Below the pieces are notes generated by a model. It did not search any database. It saw only the letters and a list, made by a program, of their open reading frames with translations, and was not told the DNA's origin. A DNA stretch of 64,000 bases from the NCBI GenBank assembly GCA_020634565.1, contig JACKBN010000001.1:1-64000 (forward strand), given 5' to 3'. The stretch's first letter is position 1. Each line of letters opens with the position of its first letter. A program made the translations under genes and the position numbers. The DNA is from Ardenticatenaceae bacterium. Its GTDB lineage: Bacteria; Chloroflexota; Anaerolineae; Promineifilales; Promineifilaceae. Positions 45,481 through 53,602 of the stretch are shown one piece after another.

Positions 45481-46423
45481 TGCTTTCGTCTGGTGCCGGT
45501 CCGTAAAGCGTGTAATCCGTTAAGGTTTTTAGCAGAACGCTGGGAAACAGGAGCTGCTCGGAAAAAGCTGGTAGTTCGTCTGGGCGATCAGCATAGCTGG
45601 CTTGCAGCATGGCAACCCAATCTAGGAGTTCACTAGTGCTGACCAATTTGCCACTTTTATTGTTTCGCATCTGTTCCCGCAATGAGAGGAACTCTGTCAC
45701 CACCCGTGCCAAAAATGCATCATCTTCCTGCAAACCATGATGCAGGCTGACAATCTTCCGCAGCCGGTTCTCGTTGGGAAAGGTGATGTGATAAAAGAGG
45801 CAGCGGCGTAAAAAGGCAGGCGGCAGCTCTTTTTCCGCATTACTGGTGATAAAAATGATGGGGGGCAGCTTGGCGGTGACAGTTTTAGCCCTAGTTAGCG
45901 GTTGGTTTTCTTCCACAGTCTCGGCCGGAACCTCACCAATCGTGAACTGTTTTTCTTCCAGTTCGTGCAGCAAATCATTGGGAAAATCAATATCTGCTTT
46001 ATCAATTTCATCAATCAGTACCACAGCCCGCTTCTCGCTCAAAAAGGCGTTCCCCAACGGCCCGTAAATAATGTAGCTGGCCGGATTTTGGAACCGGTCA
46101 CGGATACGTTCTTTTTCTGCCTTGGTTAGCTCGGCGCTGGCAGCCAGCTGCGCGTCGCGCAAACGGCCGATTGTGTCATAGGTGTAAAGTCCATCCTGTG
46201 CTCGGCTGGTCGATTTAACGTTCCATTCAAAGTAGGGGAGTTCCAATTCGTCAGCCACGGCGCGAGCCAATTTGGTTTTGCCACAGCCCGGCTCTCCTTT
46301 GAGGAGAAGCGGCCTTTTCAAAGCAATGGCCACGTTTACCGCCTGTATCAACGACTTTTGCGGGACATACGGCTCGACACCTTTCTCGATGAGGGGAAGA
46401 CCTTTATATTCGAATTCAGACAT
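45470..46423 (-). CDS. MoxR-family AAA+ ATPase
   Basis: A 317-residue MoxR-type AAA+ ATPase. Walker A is GEPGCGKT at 43-50, Walker B VVLIDEIDKAD at 134-144, sensor-1 is IIFITSN, and an arginine-finger region AFLRRC follows. MoxR proteins act as chaperone-like remodelling ATPases with a vWA partner, which is encoded next. In ternary conflict systems the pair controls CHAT-type effectors. AAGGA precedes the ATG. Gene three of five in the operon, four bases after the CHAT gene. Confidence 0.93.
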   Translation of the reverse strand: MSEFEYKGLPLIEKGVEPYVPQKSLIQAVNVAIALKRPLLLKGEPGCGKTKLARAVADELELPYFEWNVKSTSRAQDGLYTYDTIGRLRDAQLAASAELTKAEKERIRDRFQNPASYIIYGPLGNAFLSEKRAVVLIDEIDKADIDFPNDLLHELEEKQFTIGEVPAETVEENQPLTRAKTVTAKLPPIIFITSNAEKELPPAFLRRCLFYHITFPNENRLRKIVSLHHGLQEDDAFLARVVTEFLSLREQMRNNKSGKLVSTSELLDWVAMLQASYADRPDELPAFSEQLLFPSVLLKTLTDYTLYGPAPDESNDD

Positions 46424-46426
46424 GGT

Positions 46427-48421
46427 TTATGATCCTTCTATCTCTTTCCAATCCACTTGGCAAACTCGGCAAACCAGGTCAAACAGGGGAATTACCTTGC
46501 CGTTATCAGAACGCTGCCAGACAAATTGACGCAGCTTTTCCAGGGTATCAAATTGCGGAATATTGAGCGCAGGCGCTAATGCCAGACGCGTGTGGCCATG
46601 CTGCCACCAAGCCTCCAGCTCCCCCTGAGGGAAATGGCTGGAGAGGTTTGGCAACACAATTGGATTGGCCGGGTCTGCCCGATCCAATCCGTCATTTTGC
46701 CATTCACCGAGTTGACCTTGGGTATCCAGTAAAAACAGTAAAAACCAATGGTTAGGAGCTGGCTTGTTTTCCGCTTTTAGAATGGATTGTAGGGTCTGGA
46801 TAAGCGGTTGCCAAAATTGTTGCATGACATCTTTGGGATAGGTTGCCCCTCGCTTACAGGCGTTGTCCAGGACAATAACGGTATGACCAGCTCGCCAACG
46901 ATCTAAGAGAAGTGTGGCAATATCTTTTTGTGAAACACCAAATTGATGCTCACCGGTGAGCAGAAAAGCAAAATAATCCCACAAATCATCAATACGCTGG
47001 GTGTACACGGCCGTACCAATATCAATATGTAGGGGATGTATGTCGCCCCCGTCTCCCAATTCATCCTTAAATTCCTCTTTTAAGAGTAAATTCCGCAGCC
47101 ATTGGTGGCCCGAAAATTCAGGCCCACTGATGAGAAAAGCGCCCATTTTGTTGGTCTTGCCGTAAATATCACCAAACTTATAACGATGATCGCGGAAGTT
47201 CAATCGGGTCAGCGCCCGGCGCAGTTCTTTACTGTTGTCCACTGCCGCCCGCCGTCGTCTGGCTTGGATTGCTAGCTGCTTCCGCTGAAAAAGGCGTCCA
47301 TCGGGCAAGCGCATGAACAAAACCGGCGTGGCAAAATCGCGCGCCTCATCCCGGTAATCCCGCATTGTGATGGCATGTCGCGCCGCCTGCACGGCGACAT
47401 CGAGCGGCGCATCCTGAGCCAATTCCCGATAAAAAGTCTCGATAAATCCTACGGCCGTATCATTAGAAACCACATATTGCATCCCTACCACTGCCGGAAT
47501 GTTTTGCTGCACAATACGAGAAGTAACGCTGGCAAAAGCCCGCGATTCCGACAAGCGGGCACCCTCACATGCTTGCAGCAACACCAAACTAGGGGCTGGA
47601 TGATTTTCGCTAAATAGGCGGCTGAAATAATCGGCATCCACCCACTGCGCCTCACCAAACAGGTCATCCTCAGGCGCCAGAGCCAGTTGGCCACGTTCTT
47701 CGCCTGTTTGCTCTACTTGGTGTAAACGGCCGTGGCCGATAAAGTGAAACACGTGGGGCTTGTGGGCCTTTAGAAGATGGTCCAGTTCTTTCGGTTGGGC
47801 ATTATCTGTAAAAATGAGCTCTATTGAGCTGTTGCCCGCGTCAGCCATTTCGTTTAGGGCATCTAAAATCGGCTGGTACACGACTGCGCCTAGTTCTGCA
47901 TCGGCACGGCTGCCTGGATAGGAAACAACCAGGAGAATGCGGATTTTGTCATCTTTTTCCAATTGCAGGCGGGGTGCGGCTATGTGCAAACGGGGACGTC
48001 GGCTTAAGATGAGGTGGGGTGAGGCGCTTAGCAGCAAAGCCGTGCCCTTTGGCGGCCGCATAAATTCCCAGGGAAAAGCTGCGACCTGTGGCAGATATTC
48101 TTCATCGATGTCCAGCTCAATGCGCAGCAAATCATCATCTGCCAGGACTTTTTTATACAGATGCTCAAATTCTGCCTGAAGCTGTTTATCAAAAATAGCC
48201 TCAAAGAGGTGTTCACCTAACTCTCGAATGTCATCGCTGCTTAGGTCTACAGGGTGCTTCTGGCGTGCTTTTAGCTGAAATTGTGTGATTCGGTTTACCA
48301 ACTCGTCATTGTAGCCAAAATCCACCGAAAATTGACGGGAACCAGTTGGCTCTTCAATATTAATGGAGAGCCGCTTCTTGCTGTTGATTGTAATTCTAAA
48401 AATATAGAGATGCGAGGCCAT
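46427..48421 (-). CDS. CHAT protease fused to inactive STAND domain
   Basis: A 664-residue protein. The N-terminal ~150 residues are a beta-rich region seen before many CHAT domains (IELDIDEEYLPQVAAFPWEF). The CHAT (caspase-like) protease core has an intact dyad: His230 in HFIGHGR and Cys285 in LLQACEGARLSES. The C-terminal ~270 residues match an inactive STAND domain: the P-loop position reads ISGPEFSGHQW without the Lys-Thr/Ser, while the Walker B-like strand TVIVLDNA persists. CHAT proteases cleave effectors when triggered. In the ternary-system family this type of protein is the usual partner of MoxR and vWA. The ribosome-binding site is weak; coupling to the upstream gene (30 bases) is likely. 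Confidence 0.88.
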   Translation of the reverse strand: MASHLYIFRITINSKKRLSINIEEPTGSRQFSVDFGYNDELVNRITQFQLKARQKHPVDLSSDDIRELGEHLFEAIFDKQLQAEFEHLYKKVLADDDLLRIELDIDEEYLPQVAAFPWEFMRPPKGTALLLSASPHLILSRRPRLHIAAPRLQLEKDDKIRILLVVSYPGSRADAELGAVVYQPILDALNEMADAGNSSIELIFTDNAQPKELDHLLKAHKPHVFHFIGHGRLHQVEQTGEERGQLALAPEDDLFGEAQWVDADYFSRLFSENHPAPSLVLLQACEGARLSESRAFASVTSRIVQQNIPAVVGMQYVVSNDTAVGFIETFYRELAQDAPLDVAVQAARHAITMRDYRDEARDFATPVLFMRLPDGRLFQRKQLAIQARRRRAAVDNSKELRRALTRLNFRDHRYKFGDIYGKTNKMGAFLISGPEFSGHQWLRNLLLKEEFKDELGDGGDIHPLHIDIGTAVYTQRIDDLWDYFAFLLTGEHQFGVSQKDIATLLLDRWRAGHTVIVLDNACKRGATYPKDVMQQFWQPLIQTLQSILKAENKPAPNHWFLLFLLDTQGQLGEWQNDGLDRADPANPIVLPNLSSHFPQGELEAWWQHGHTRLALAPALNIPQFDTLEKLRQFVWQRSDNGKVIPLFDLVCRVCQVDWKEIEGS

Positions 48422-48451
48422 GCCGGTTTGTTTATCGCCTAATGTTCTGTT

Positions 48452-49672
48452 TTAGATGTCCCAAGTTACGTAGGGTCGTTCTTCTTTGCAGGCGGCTTGC
48501 AGTTTAGCAAATGTATTCTCACGCATACTAAGCAAAGCCAGCTCTTGAGCCCGTTCCGGTTTGGCCCGACCTGGCAGATTCTCGTAATCGTAGCCTATAT
48601 CTAAACACAGTGTACGGAGTTCGGCTTCATTGAACCACTTCGTCAGCAACTTGCCAAATCGGCTAGCCACTTGTAAATGATTCAGAGGGGCTGTTTCAAT
48701 TTCATCGGCATGAGAAGCAGCGGGTGAATCAGTTGGGTCCTGTGGAGAATCTATTTGAGGAAGCATTGGCTGCGGAAGCGGCAAATTATCCCAAACTTCT
48801 TTCACGGTGATGGCAAACGCTCGTGAACCTTTGTTTTTACCCTTAAACAAGTTGCGCAAGGAATCTTTGAACCGTCGGATGACGTGACGGAAATTGGCCG
48901 TCAGTTTATCCATATCAGGTTCAGCCCAGGCAACCCCCTGCAAAGAAATAGCGCGGACTCCTTGCGGTACCTTAAATACAATGATGAATTGGGCCGTCAG
49001 CGTCTGGCTAATTTCATCGTTATCCAAATACCAGTAACATTCAGGCCCATCTGGACCATACGCCGCGATATTGAACCGACCTCGACTATAGGAAAATGCT
49101 GGTATTTTGATAGAAGATTGCATACTACTTTGATTAAACACTCTCGCCTGTTTGGCAGCGGGAAGTAATGGAACAAAATCCAAATACTTCTCCTCAATTC
49201 CAACTTGGAATTCGAAATTTCCATCTAAATTCAATTCTAAACTGCCACCAAAGTTAAAAACTTCTTTCCATTGTTCATCTGGGAAAATAGAGACCACAAT
49301 GGGCTCGGTATCATCATCAGGGCCAAAATTGAGGATACATCCCAAAGCTCGGAAATAAGTGCCTGGCTCTGGCCGCATTTGCACAGAAAGAGTCATGAAG
49401 TAAAAATCAAATGCATGGGTCATCTGCTGGACATGCTGCGGCGAAAGTTGAACATTGACTTGCTCAAACATGTCAGGGGTCAACCGGGTAAGATTGCTTG
49501 TGGGATTGCTAAACTGAATTTTGGCCGATAGATATTTTTGAATATCAGCAACGCCAACCGGCACAGTTTTACCGCCAGCCAAATCGCCAGTCCAGCTGTC
49601 AACCTCCTGGAGCAGCAGTGCTAGATTCGATTCTGTTTCATCTAGGTGAGGCGGGGGATCAAATTGGGTCAC
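48452..49672 (-). CDS. EAD1-tailed protein, first gene of ternary operon
   Basis: A 406-residue protein with a C-terminal effector-associated domain 1 (LLTKWFNEAELRTLCLDIGY, then YENLPG...RAQELALL and CKEERPYVTW). The preceding ~300 residues are an unclassified beta-rich region (VVSIFPDEQWKEVFNFGG; FNIAAYGPDGPECYWY) that may be a ternary-complex-associated domain. The start is taken as GTG at 49672 because AGGAGG stands five bases upstream; an upstream TTG would bury that site inside the gene. As first gene it probably supplies an adaptor that recruits EAD1-bearing effectors to the MoxR-vWA-CHAT complex. That role is inference. Confidence 0.78.
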   Translation of the reverse strand: MTQFDPPPHLDETESNLALLLQEVDSWTGDLAGGKTVPVGVADIQKYLSAKIQFSNPTSNLTRLTPDMFEQVNVQLSPQHVQQMTHAFDFYFMTLSVQMRPEPGTYFRALGCILNFGPDDDTEPIVVSIFPDEQWKEVFNFGGSLELNLDGNFEFQVGIEEKYLDFVPLLPAAKQARVFNQSSMQSSIKIPAFSYSRGRFNIAAYGPDGPECYWYLDNDEISQTLTAQFIIVFKVPQGVRAISLQGVAWAEPDMDKLTANFRHVIRRFKDSLRNLFKGKNKGSRAFAITVKEVWDNLPLPQPMLPQIDSPQDPTDSPAASHADEIETAPLNHLQVASRFGKLLTKWFNEAELRTLCLDIGYDYENLPGRAKPERAQELALLSMRENTFAKLQAACKEERPYVTWDI

Positions 49673-50188
49673 GCGAACCTCCTGAAGTGACAAAAGAAAA
49701 GCAACTGTATGTTACTGAGGAAACGGCCGTATTGTCAACGGCAGATTGGCACCTGGAAAATAGTAATCCTTTGTGCGCAAAATCTTCTTCGGTACCTGTT
49801 TAAAAACTGATCATGCATAATTTTAACAGAAGGCATAAAGTCTTACGTTGATTATAAGACGCAAAAAAGCATCTTTGAAATCTGCGGCAAAATGGTCAAG
49901 GCTATCATTGCCGCGGATTCCGATCTGCGCTCCCAGGCGCAAGAAACACAGTTGAGTAACAGCGGCTACACCACCTGCCTCAATCCGCTCCACAGCCATC
50001 CAAATGTGCCCACTCCTGGAATGCAGCTTGTCTGGGCCCGGAACTGCCCCGAGACGAATGGTGGCACGGTTTTGATGACAAGGTAACAAGGTGACAAGTG
50101 ATGAGAAGGTCATGACATCACTCCCGCCTCCTAGCATCCGGTCACCCCTTCACCCGTTCAGGCCATAATCAATGAACGCGCACCTACG
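49673..50188. other. Intergenic region with degenerate sequence
   Basis: About 500 bases separating the minus-strand ternary operon from plus-strand genes. It presumably holds the operon promoter near 49700-49800. Around 50050-50150 short words based on GGTGACAAG/GTCATGACATC recur, as in decayed intergenic repeats. No complete gene; short open frames on both strands lack ribosome-binding sites or family features. Confidence 0.4.
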
Positions 50189-50572
50189 TTGGAACTCAAG
50201 CACTACACTCCGCCGGAATCGAAAGGGCGACCGCAAGGGCCAAAGGGTACTGTCAATTTACCACCCCGCCTCACCTACGAATTCATTCCTCCAGCGGCGG
50301 GCGCAGCCAGCAACTCAAGCGAGTCATGGCCTGGGCCAGCCCAAAACAGCCTGGAACTCATCCCCGCCCTGAGGGATGAAGACGACAACATTTGCGGGCT
50401 GGCGGGGTCGTCGCTAGCCCGGCTGCCCAATGCGGGCATGGTGGCGGCGTACATGGCCAGCCAGCCAGGCGCCACCGCCCGGGCCGAAGCACGCAAAGCC
50501 CTGTCCCTCATCGCGGAGATGAGTGAGGACAGCGAGGTACAGAATGCAGCAAAGGAGGCATTGAAGCAGTGA
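50189..50572 (+). pseudogene. HEAT-repeat-like fragment
   Basis: About 127 codons from a TTG without a ribosome-binding site. The second half (LRDEDDNICGLAGSSLARLP, then ARKALSLIAEMSEDSEVQNA) looks like HEAT/PBS-lyase-type helical repeats, and the end overlaps the GTG start of the next gene (GTGA). The first half is low-complexity. It is likely the 3' remnant of a longer HEAT-repeat gene of the conflict island, though a short functional protein is not excluded. Confidence 0.4.
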
Positions 50573-51873
50573 GCGAACGCATTACCGATCCGTTTTATCA
50601 GCTACACCACCAAATTGAGCAGTCGTTTAACCAGGATGAACTGGTTGGTCTGACGTTTGACCTGGGCGTCGATTTTGAGAATCTGGCGGGCGACACCAAA
50701 ATCCGGCGCATTTGGAGCTTGATTCGCCTGCTGCATGATCAGGGTGGGCGTGTGGCGGAGCTGGTGGCGGTGTGTGAGCGGGAACGGCCAAATGAAACCT
50801 GGCCCACAATGGAGTGGAACAATATCCCGTTCTACTTCCGGGCCATAAGTGAAGATGAGCGGTTTCGGCAACGGCACCTGTTTGTTAACTGGGACGGGCA
50901 AACCGACATGCGTTACTTTGATTTGTCGGGCAAGTATGATTTGACGGGGGGAAACAGAAAGATAGGTGCATCGCTTTTATATGCCGATTTGAGCTTTAGC
51001 AGCCTGCGCGAATTAAATATGTCTAAAGCGGATTTGCGCTATGCACGGTTTTATGGCTGCGATCTGACGGAAGCTAGCGTGAGCGCGGCCAATGCTGAGG
51101 GGAGTGATTGGCGTCAGGCGATCCTGCGTGGGGCCAGCGTGGCTGGCACGAATTTTAAGGGGGCCGACTGGCGCGGGGCAGATGTGAGAGAGATTGAACT
51201 GTACCACACCTGTTTGTATGGGGTGCAGATTGACGAGGAAACTCAGATGGATCCTCGGGTGCGGGATATGTGGCATGTGGCAAACGGCCGTAGCCCACGG
51301 GGACATAAGGTAGACCATCGGGTTTCTACGGTGCCCTGTTGGAATTTGGATGAGTTTGATCTGAAATGGATGGATTTTCGTTGGGTATCCTTGTCCCGTT
51401 CCTTGATCCGGTATGCGGATTTATTTGGGGTGGATTTTCGGTACGCCGATCTGACGCTAAGTCACTTTTTACACAGCCGATTGCAGGAAGGCAACTTCAG
51501 CCATGCGGATCTGACACACAGCAAGTTAACAGATTGTGAGGTCAGTGAGGCCAAATTTATCGAGACAAATTTAAGTGAAACGGACTTTGCCCGCGCTCGC
51601 TGCATACGCACCAATTTTACCGGGGCCAATTTGCACAAGGCGCAGATGCGGCAGGCTAATTTCGCCCAGGCGAATTTTACCAATGCAAACCTGGCCGGGG
51701 CCTATTTACCAGTTGCGAATCTGATAGGTGCCAATCTAAAAACTGCGAAAAATCTGAATGAAGCTTATCTGGTGGGGGCTGAGTATGATGGCTCGACGCA
51801 GTTCCCTACGTTTTTTGATCCCAAAAAGGCCAAGATGAAAAAGGTGGGCGGGTTCTTTTCTTTGTTTGGCTAA
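50569..51873 (+). CDS. EAD1 fused to pentapeptide repeats
   Basis: A 434-residue protein. Residues ~5-75 are effector-associated domain 1 (LHHQIEQSFNQDELVGLTFD, FENLAG, CERERPNETW). From about residue 130 a long run of pentapeptide repeats with the A(D/N)LxX pattern follows, in two blocks (ADLSFSSLRELNMSKADLRY and, near the end, ANFAQANFTNANLAGAYL). These form a right-handed beta helix. A linker with aromatic residues separates the blocks. GTG start; GGAGG lies ten bases upstream. Pentapeptide proteins can act as scaffolds or DNA mimics; here EAD1 suggests recruitment to the neighbouring EAD1 proteins. Confidence 0.85.
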   Translation: MSERITDPFYQLHHQIEQSFNQDELVGLTFDLGVDFENLAGDTKIRRIWSLIRLLHDQGGRVAELVAVCERERPNETWPTMEWNNIPFYFRAISEDERFRQRHLFVNWDGQTDMRYFDLSGKYDLTGGNRKIGASLLYADLSFSSLRELNMSKADLRYARFYGCDLTEASVSAANAEGSDWRQAILRGASVAGTNFKGADWRGADVREIELYHTCLYGVQIDEETQMDPRVRDMWHVANGRSPRGHKVDHRVSTVPCWNLDEFDLKWMDFRWVSLSRSLIRYADLFGVDFRYADLTLSHFLHSRLQEGNFSHADLTHSKLTDCEVSEAKFIETNLSETDFARARCIRTNFTGANLHKAQMRQANFAQANFTNANLAGAYLPVANLIGANLKTAKNLNEAYLVGAEYDGSTQFPTFFDPKKAKMKKVGGFFSLFG

Positions 51874-52063
51874 CAGAAAGTTCGGAAAAACGGTTAAGGC
51901 GGCAAGGCATCTGCCTAGTGCCTAATTTGTACGCGCAGATGAATGAAAAAACGGCCGTGCCTAGGAGGCAGCGACGGAGCATGATTTTGCCGCCAGCCTG
52001 CTGCAGCAGGGGTATACGGTCAGTGCAGGGTATCATGACTGGAAGTAATTGTGAAGGTGATCG
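51874..52063. other. Intergenic region
   Basis: About 190 bases with no gene. One ACGGCCGT copy and a small CAGCCTGCTG/CAGCAGG repeat are present; nothing else recognised. Confidence 0.35.
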
Positions 52064-52279
52064 ATGAGCACGTTTGATGAGCAATATCCAAACATTGCCT
52101 GGTGGGTACAGGATGGCTGGATTGAGATTGGCCAGGATGAGTACAGTCGGTCATTTATCCGCGTGCTGGATATTGGCGGCCTCGTGTGGGAGAGCAAAGA
52201 ATCTTATGAAACGGTAGCTGAAGCCCTGGCCGAAGCAGACGCTGCCTTTGGGCGTTTTGCGGATGAAGAGGGTTTGTAG
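52064..52279 (+). CDS. Small conserved-looking protein of unknown function
   Basis: A 71-residue acidic protein (NIAWWVQDGWIEIGQDEYSR, then SFIRVLDIGGLVWE and a C-terminal amphipathic helix YETVAEALAEADAAFGRF). AAGGTG precedes the ATG closely. The compact strand-strand-helix pattern with many aromatics resembles short hypothetical proteins found beside other genes in many bacteria. No function is known to me. Confidence 0.55.
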   Translation: MSTFDEQYPNIAWWVQDGWIEIGQDEYSRSFIRVLDIGGLVWESKESYETVAEALAEADAAFGRFADEEGL

Positions 52280-52360
52280 TGAGACGGCGAGATGATTAAG
52301 AAACGGCCGTGATTTCTAGCGTTAATCAAAGACGGAAAATGATAACGAGAAAGAGCTGAT

Positions 52361-53554
52361 ATGAAAATTGATGATCAACAGTTTGAAAATGCATATAGAG
52401 GTTTTGTGGAGTACGTTACTGGGAAAGACGGCCGTTTGTTTACTACCTTTATCGAGTCCCTTTACCTGAAGTCAGAGGAGCTGGATTACAAACATCGCGC
52501 TTCTGAGCGCGGAAAAGAAGCTTTACAACGAGCGCATTGGGATGAATGGCGTGCGACACCGGGAAAAATCAAAGACGCAGTTTTAGCCACCTGCGATAGA
52601 GAGATTTGCTTCAATTTGGTGGAGCATGGAGAACGGTACGGTCCAGAAACAAAAGATTATCGTTCTCTCGAAGATTTTAAAGACCGACCAGTCTCAGAAA
52701 TTGAGGGCCAACTCTATTCGCTACTCAAGCCAGAGAGTGTCGATAGAGCAACGGTCGCGCCGCGCTTCGATCAGTTTGCAGGCTATCTGTCTAAGTATGG
52801 CCTGGGCTGCACCTGGCGTTTCGTAACTTATCTTCTTTTTTTGCTCGACAAGGAATTGTATTTTCCTGTGCTGCCTACGCTTTTCGACAAAGTACTGGCA
52901 TTTCATGGGTTCGATCACAGAATGGCCTACAGGAAAGTGACGTGGGCTAATTATCAGCCTTTACTGAACTTTGCAGATGACCTTCGGTGTCGTTTGCAGG
53001 AACGGGGACATGAACCAAACAGTTTAGTGGATATTCACAGCTACATGTACGTGCTAGGCCGACATGTTGTAAATAAACCACCTGCCAGCGATGATGTTTC
53101 TGAGCCTAATTGGGAAGCCATAGCGTTAGCCAGGCAAAGTAAGGGAGCAGCAGAAGCAAGACGCCGTGAGGGAACTGGGTTGAAAGGCGAACAATTCGTG
53201 TTTGAAGCGGAGAAGAAACGGTTGCGAGAATATGGTCGGTCCGATCTCGCTGCTCAGGTGCGTCATGTTGCTGATGAGCCTGTTGGCTATGATATTGCCT
53301 CGTTTCAAATAAATGGAGAGGCATTGCATATTGAGGTAAAAACAACTAGGAATCGAGCCGACTATCCATTTTGGTTGACAAACCGCGAATATGAGGTAGC
53401 TCAAAATGAATCCAACGCCTGGACCGTTTACCGTGTTTTTCTTTCTGAGACAGGTTCAACACAGATCGAAGAGCTTGGCAATGTAATTCATACCGATGAT
53501 TGGCACATTCAACCAGATGGTTACGTGGTCAAAAAGCCGGAAAGTCTTTTCTAA
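52361..53554 (+). CDS. Protein with C-terminal NOV_C (DUF3883) nuclease-like domain
   Basis: A 397-residue protein. The C-terminal ~130 residues match the NO VEIN C-terminal domain (DUF3883), a PD-(D/E)xK-like fold: GLKGEQFVFEAEKKRL, then DEPVGYDIASF, then ALHIEVKTTRNRADYPFWLT, with Asp and the Glu-Val-Lys triad. The N-terminal ~270 residues are a helical region of unknown type (GYLSKYGLGCTWRFVTYLLF). DUF3883 proteins are frequent in restriction and defence loci. It stands 48 bases before the McrB-like gene on the same strand and is probably a fourth member of that locus. Confidence 0.75.
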   Translation: MKIDDQQFENAYRGFVEYVTGKDGRLFTTFIESLYLKSEELDYKHRASERGKEALQRAHWDEWRATPGKIKDAVLATCDREICFNLVEHGERYGPETKDYRSLEDFKDRPVSEIEGQLYSLLKPESVDRATVAPRFDQFAGYLSKYGLGCTWRFVTYLLFLLDKELYFPVLPTLFDKVLAFHGFDHRMAYRKVTWANYQPLLNFADDLRCRLQERGHEPNSLVDIHSYMYVLGRHVVNKPPASDDVSEPNWEAIALARQSKGAAEARRREGTGLKGEQFVFEAEKKRLREYGRSDLAAQVRHVADEPVGYDIASFQINGEALHIEVKTTRNRADYPFWLTNREYEVAQNESNAWTVYRVFLSETGSTQIEELGNVIHTDDWHIQPDGYVVKKPESLF

Positions 53555-53602
53555 ACCAATTTCAAATTCAGAATTGGACCTGTTAGAAATCAAGGAATAA
53601 AT

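Noticed and set aside
49823..50137. Minus-strand 104-codon frame between the ternary operon and the pentapeptide gene
   Set aside because: No family features or start signal; lies over repeat-like degenerate sequence.
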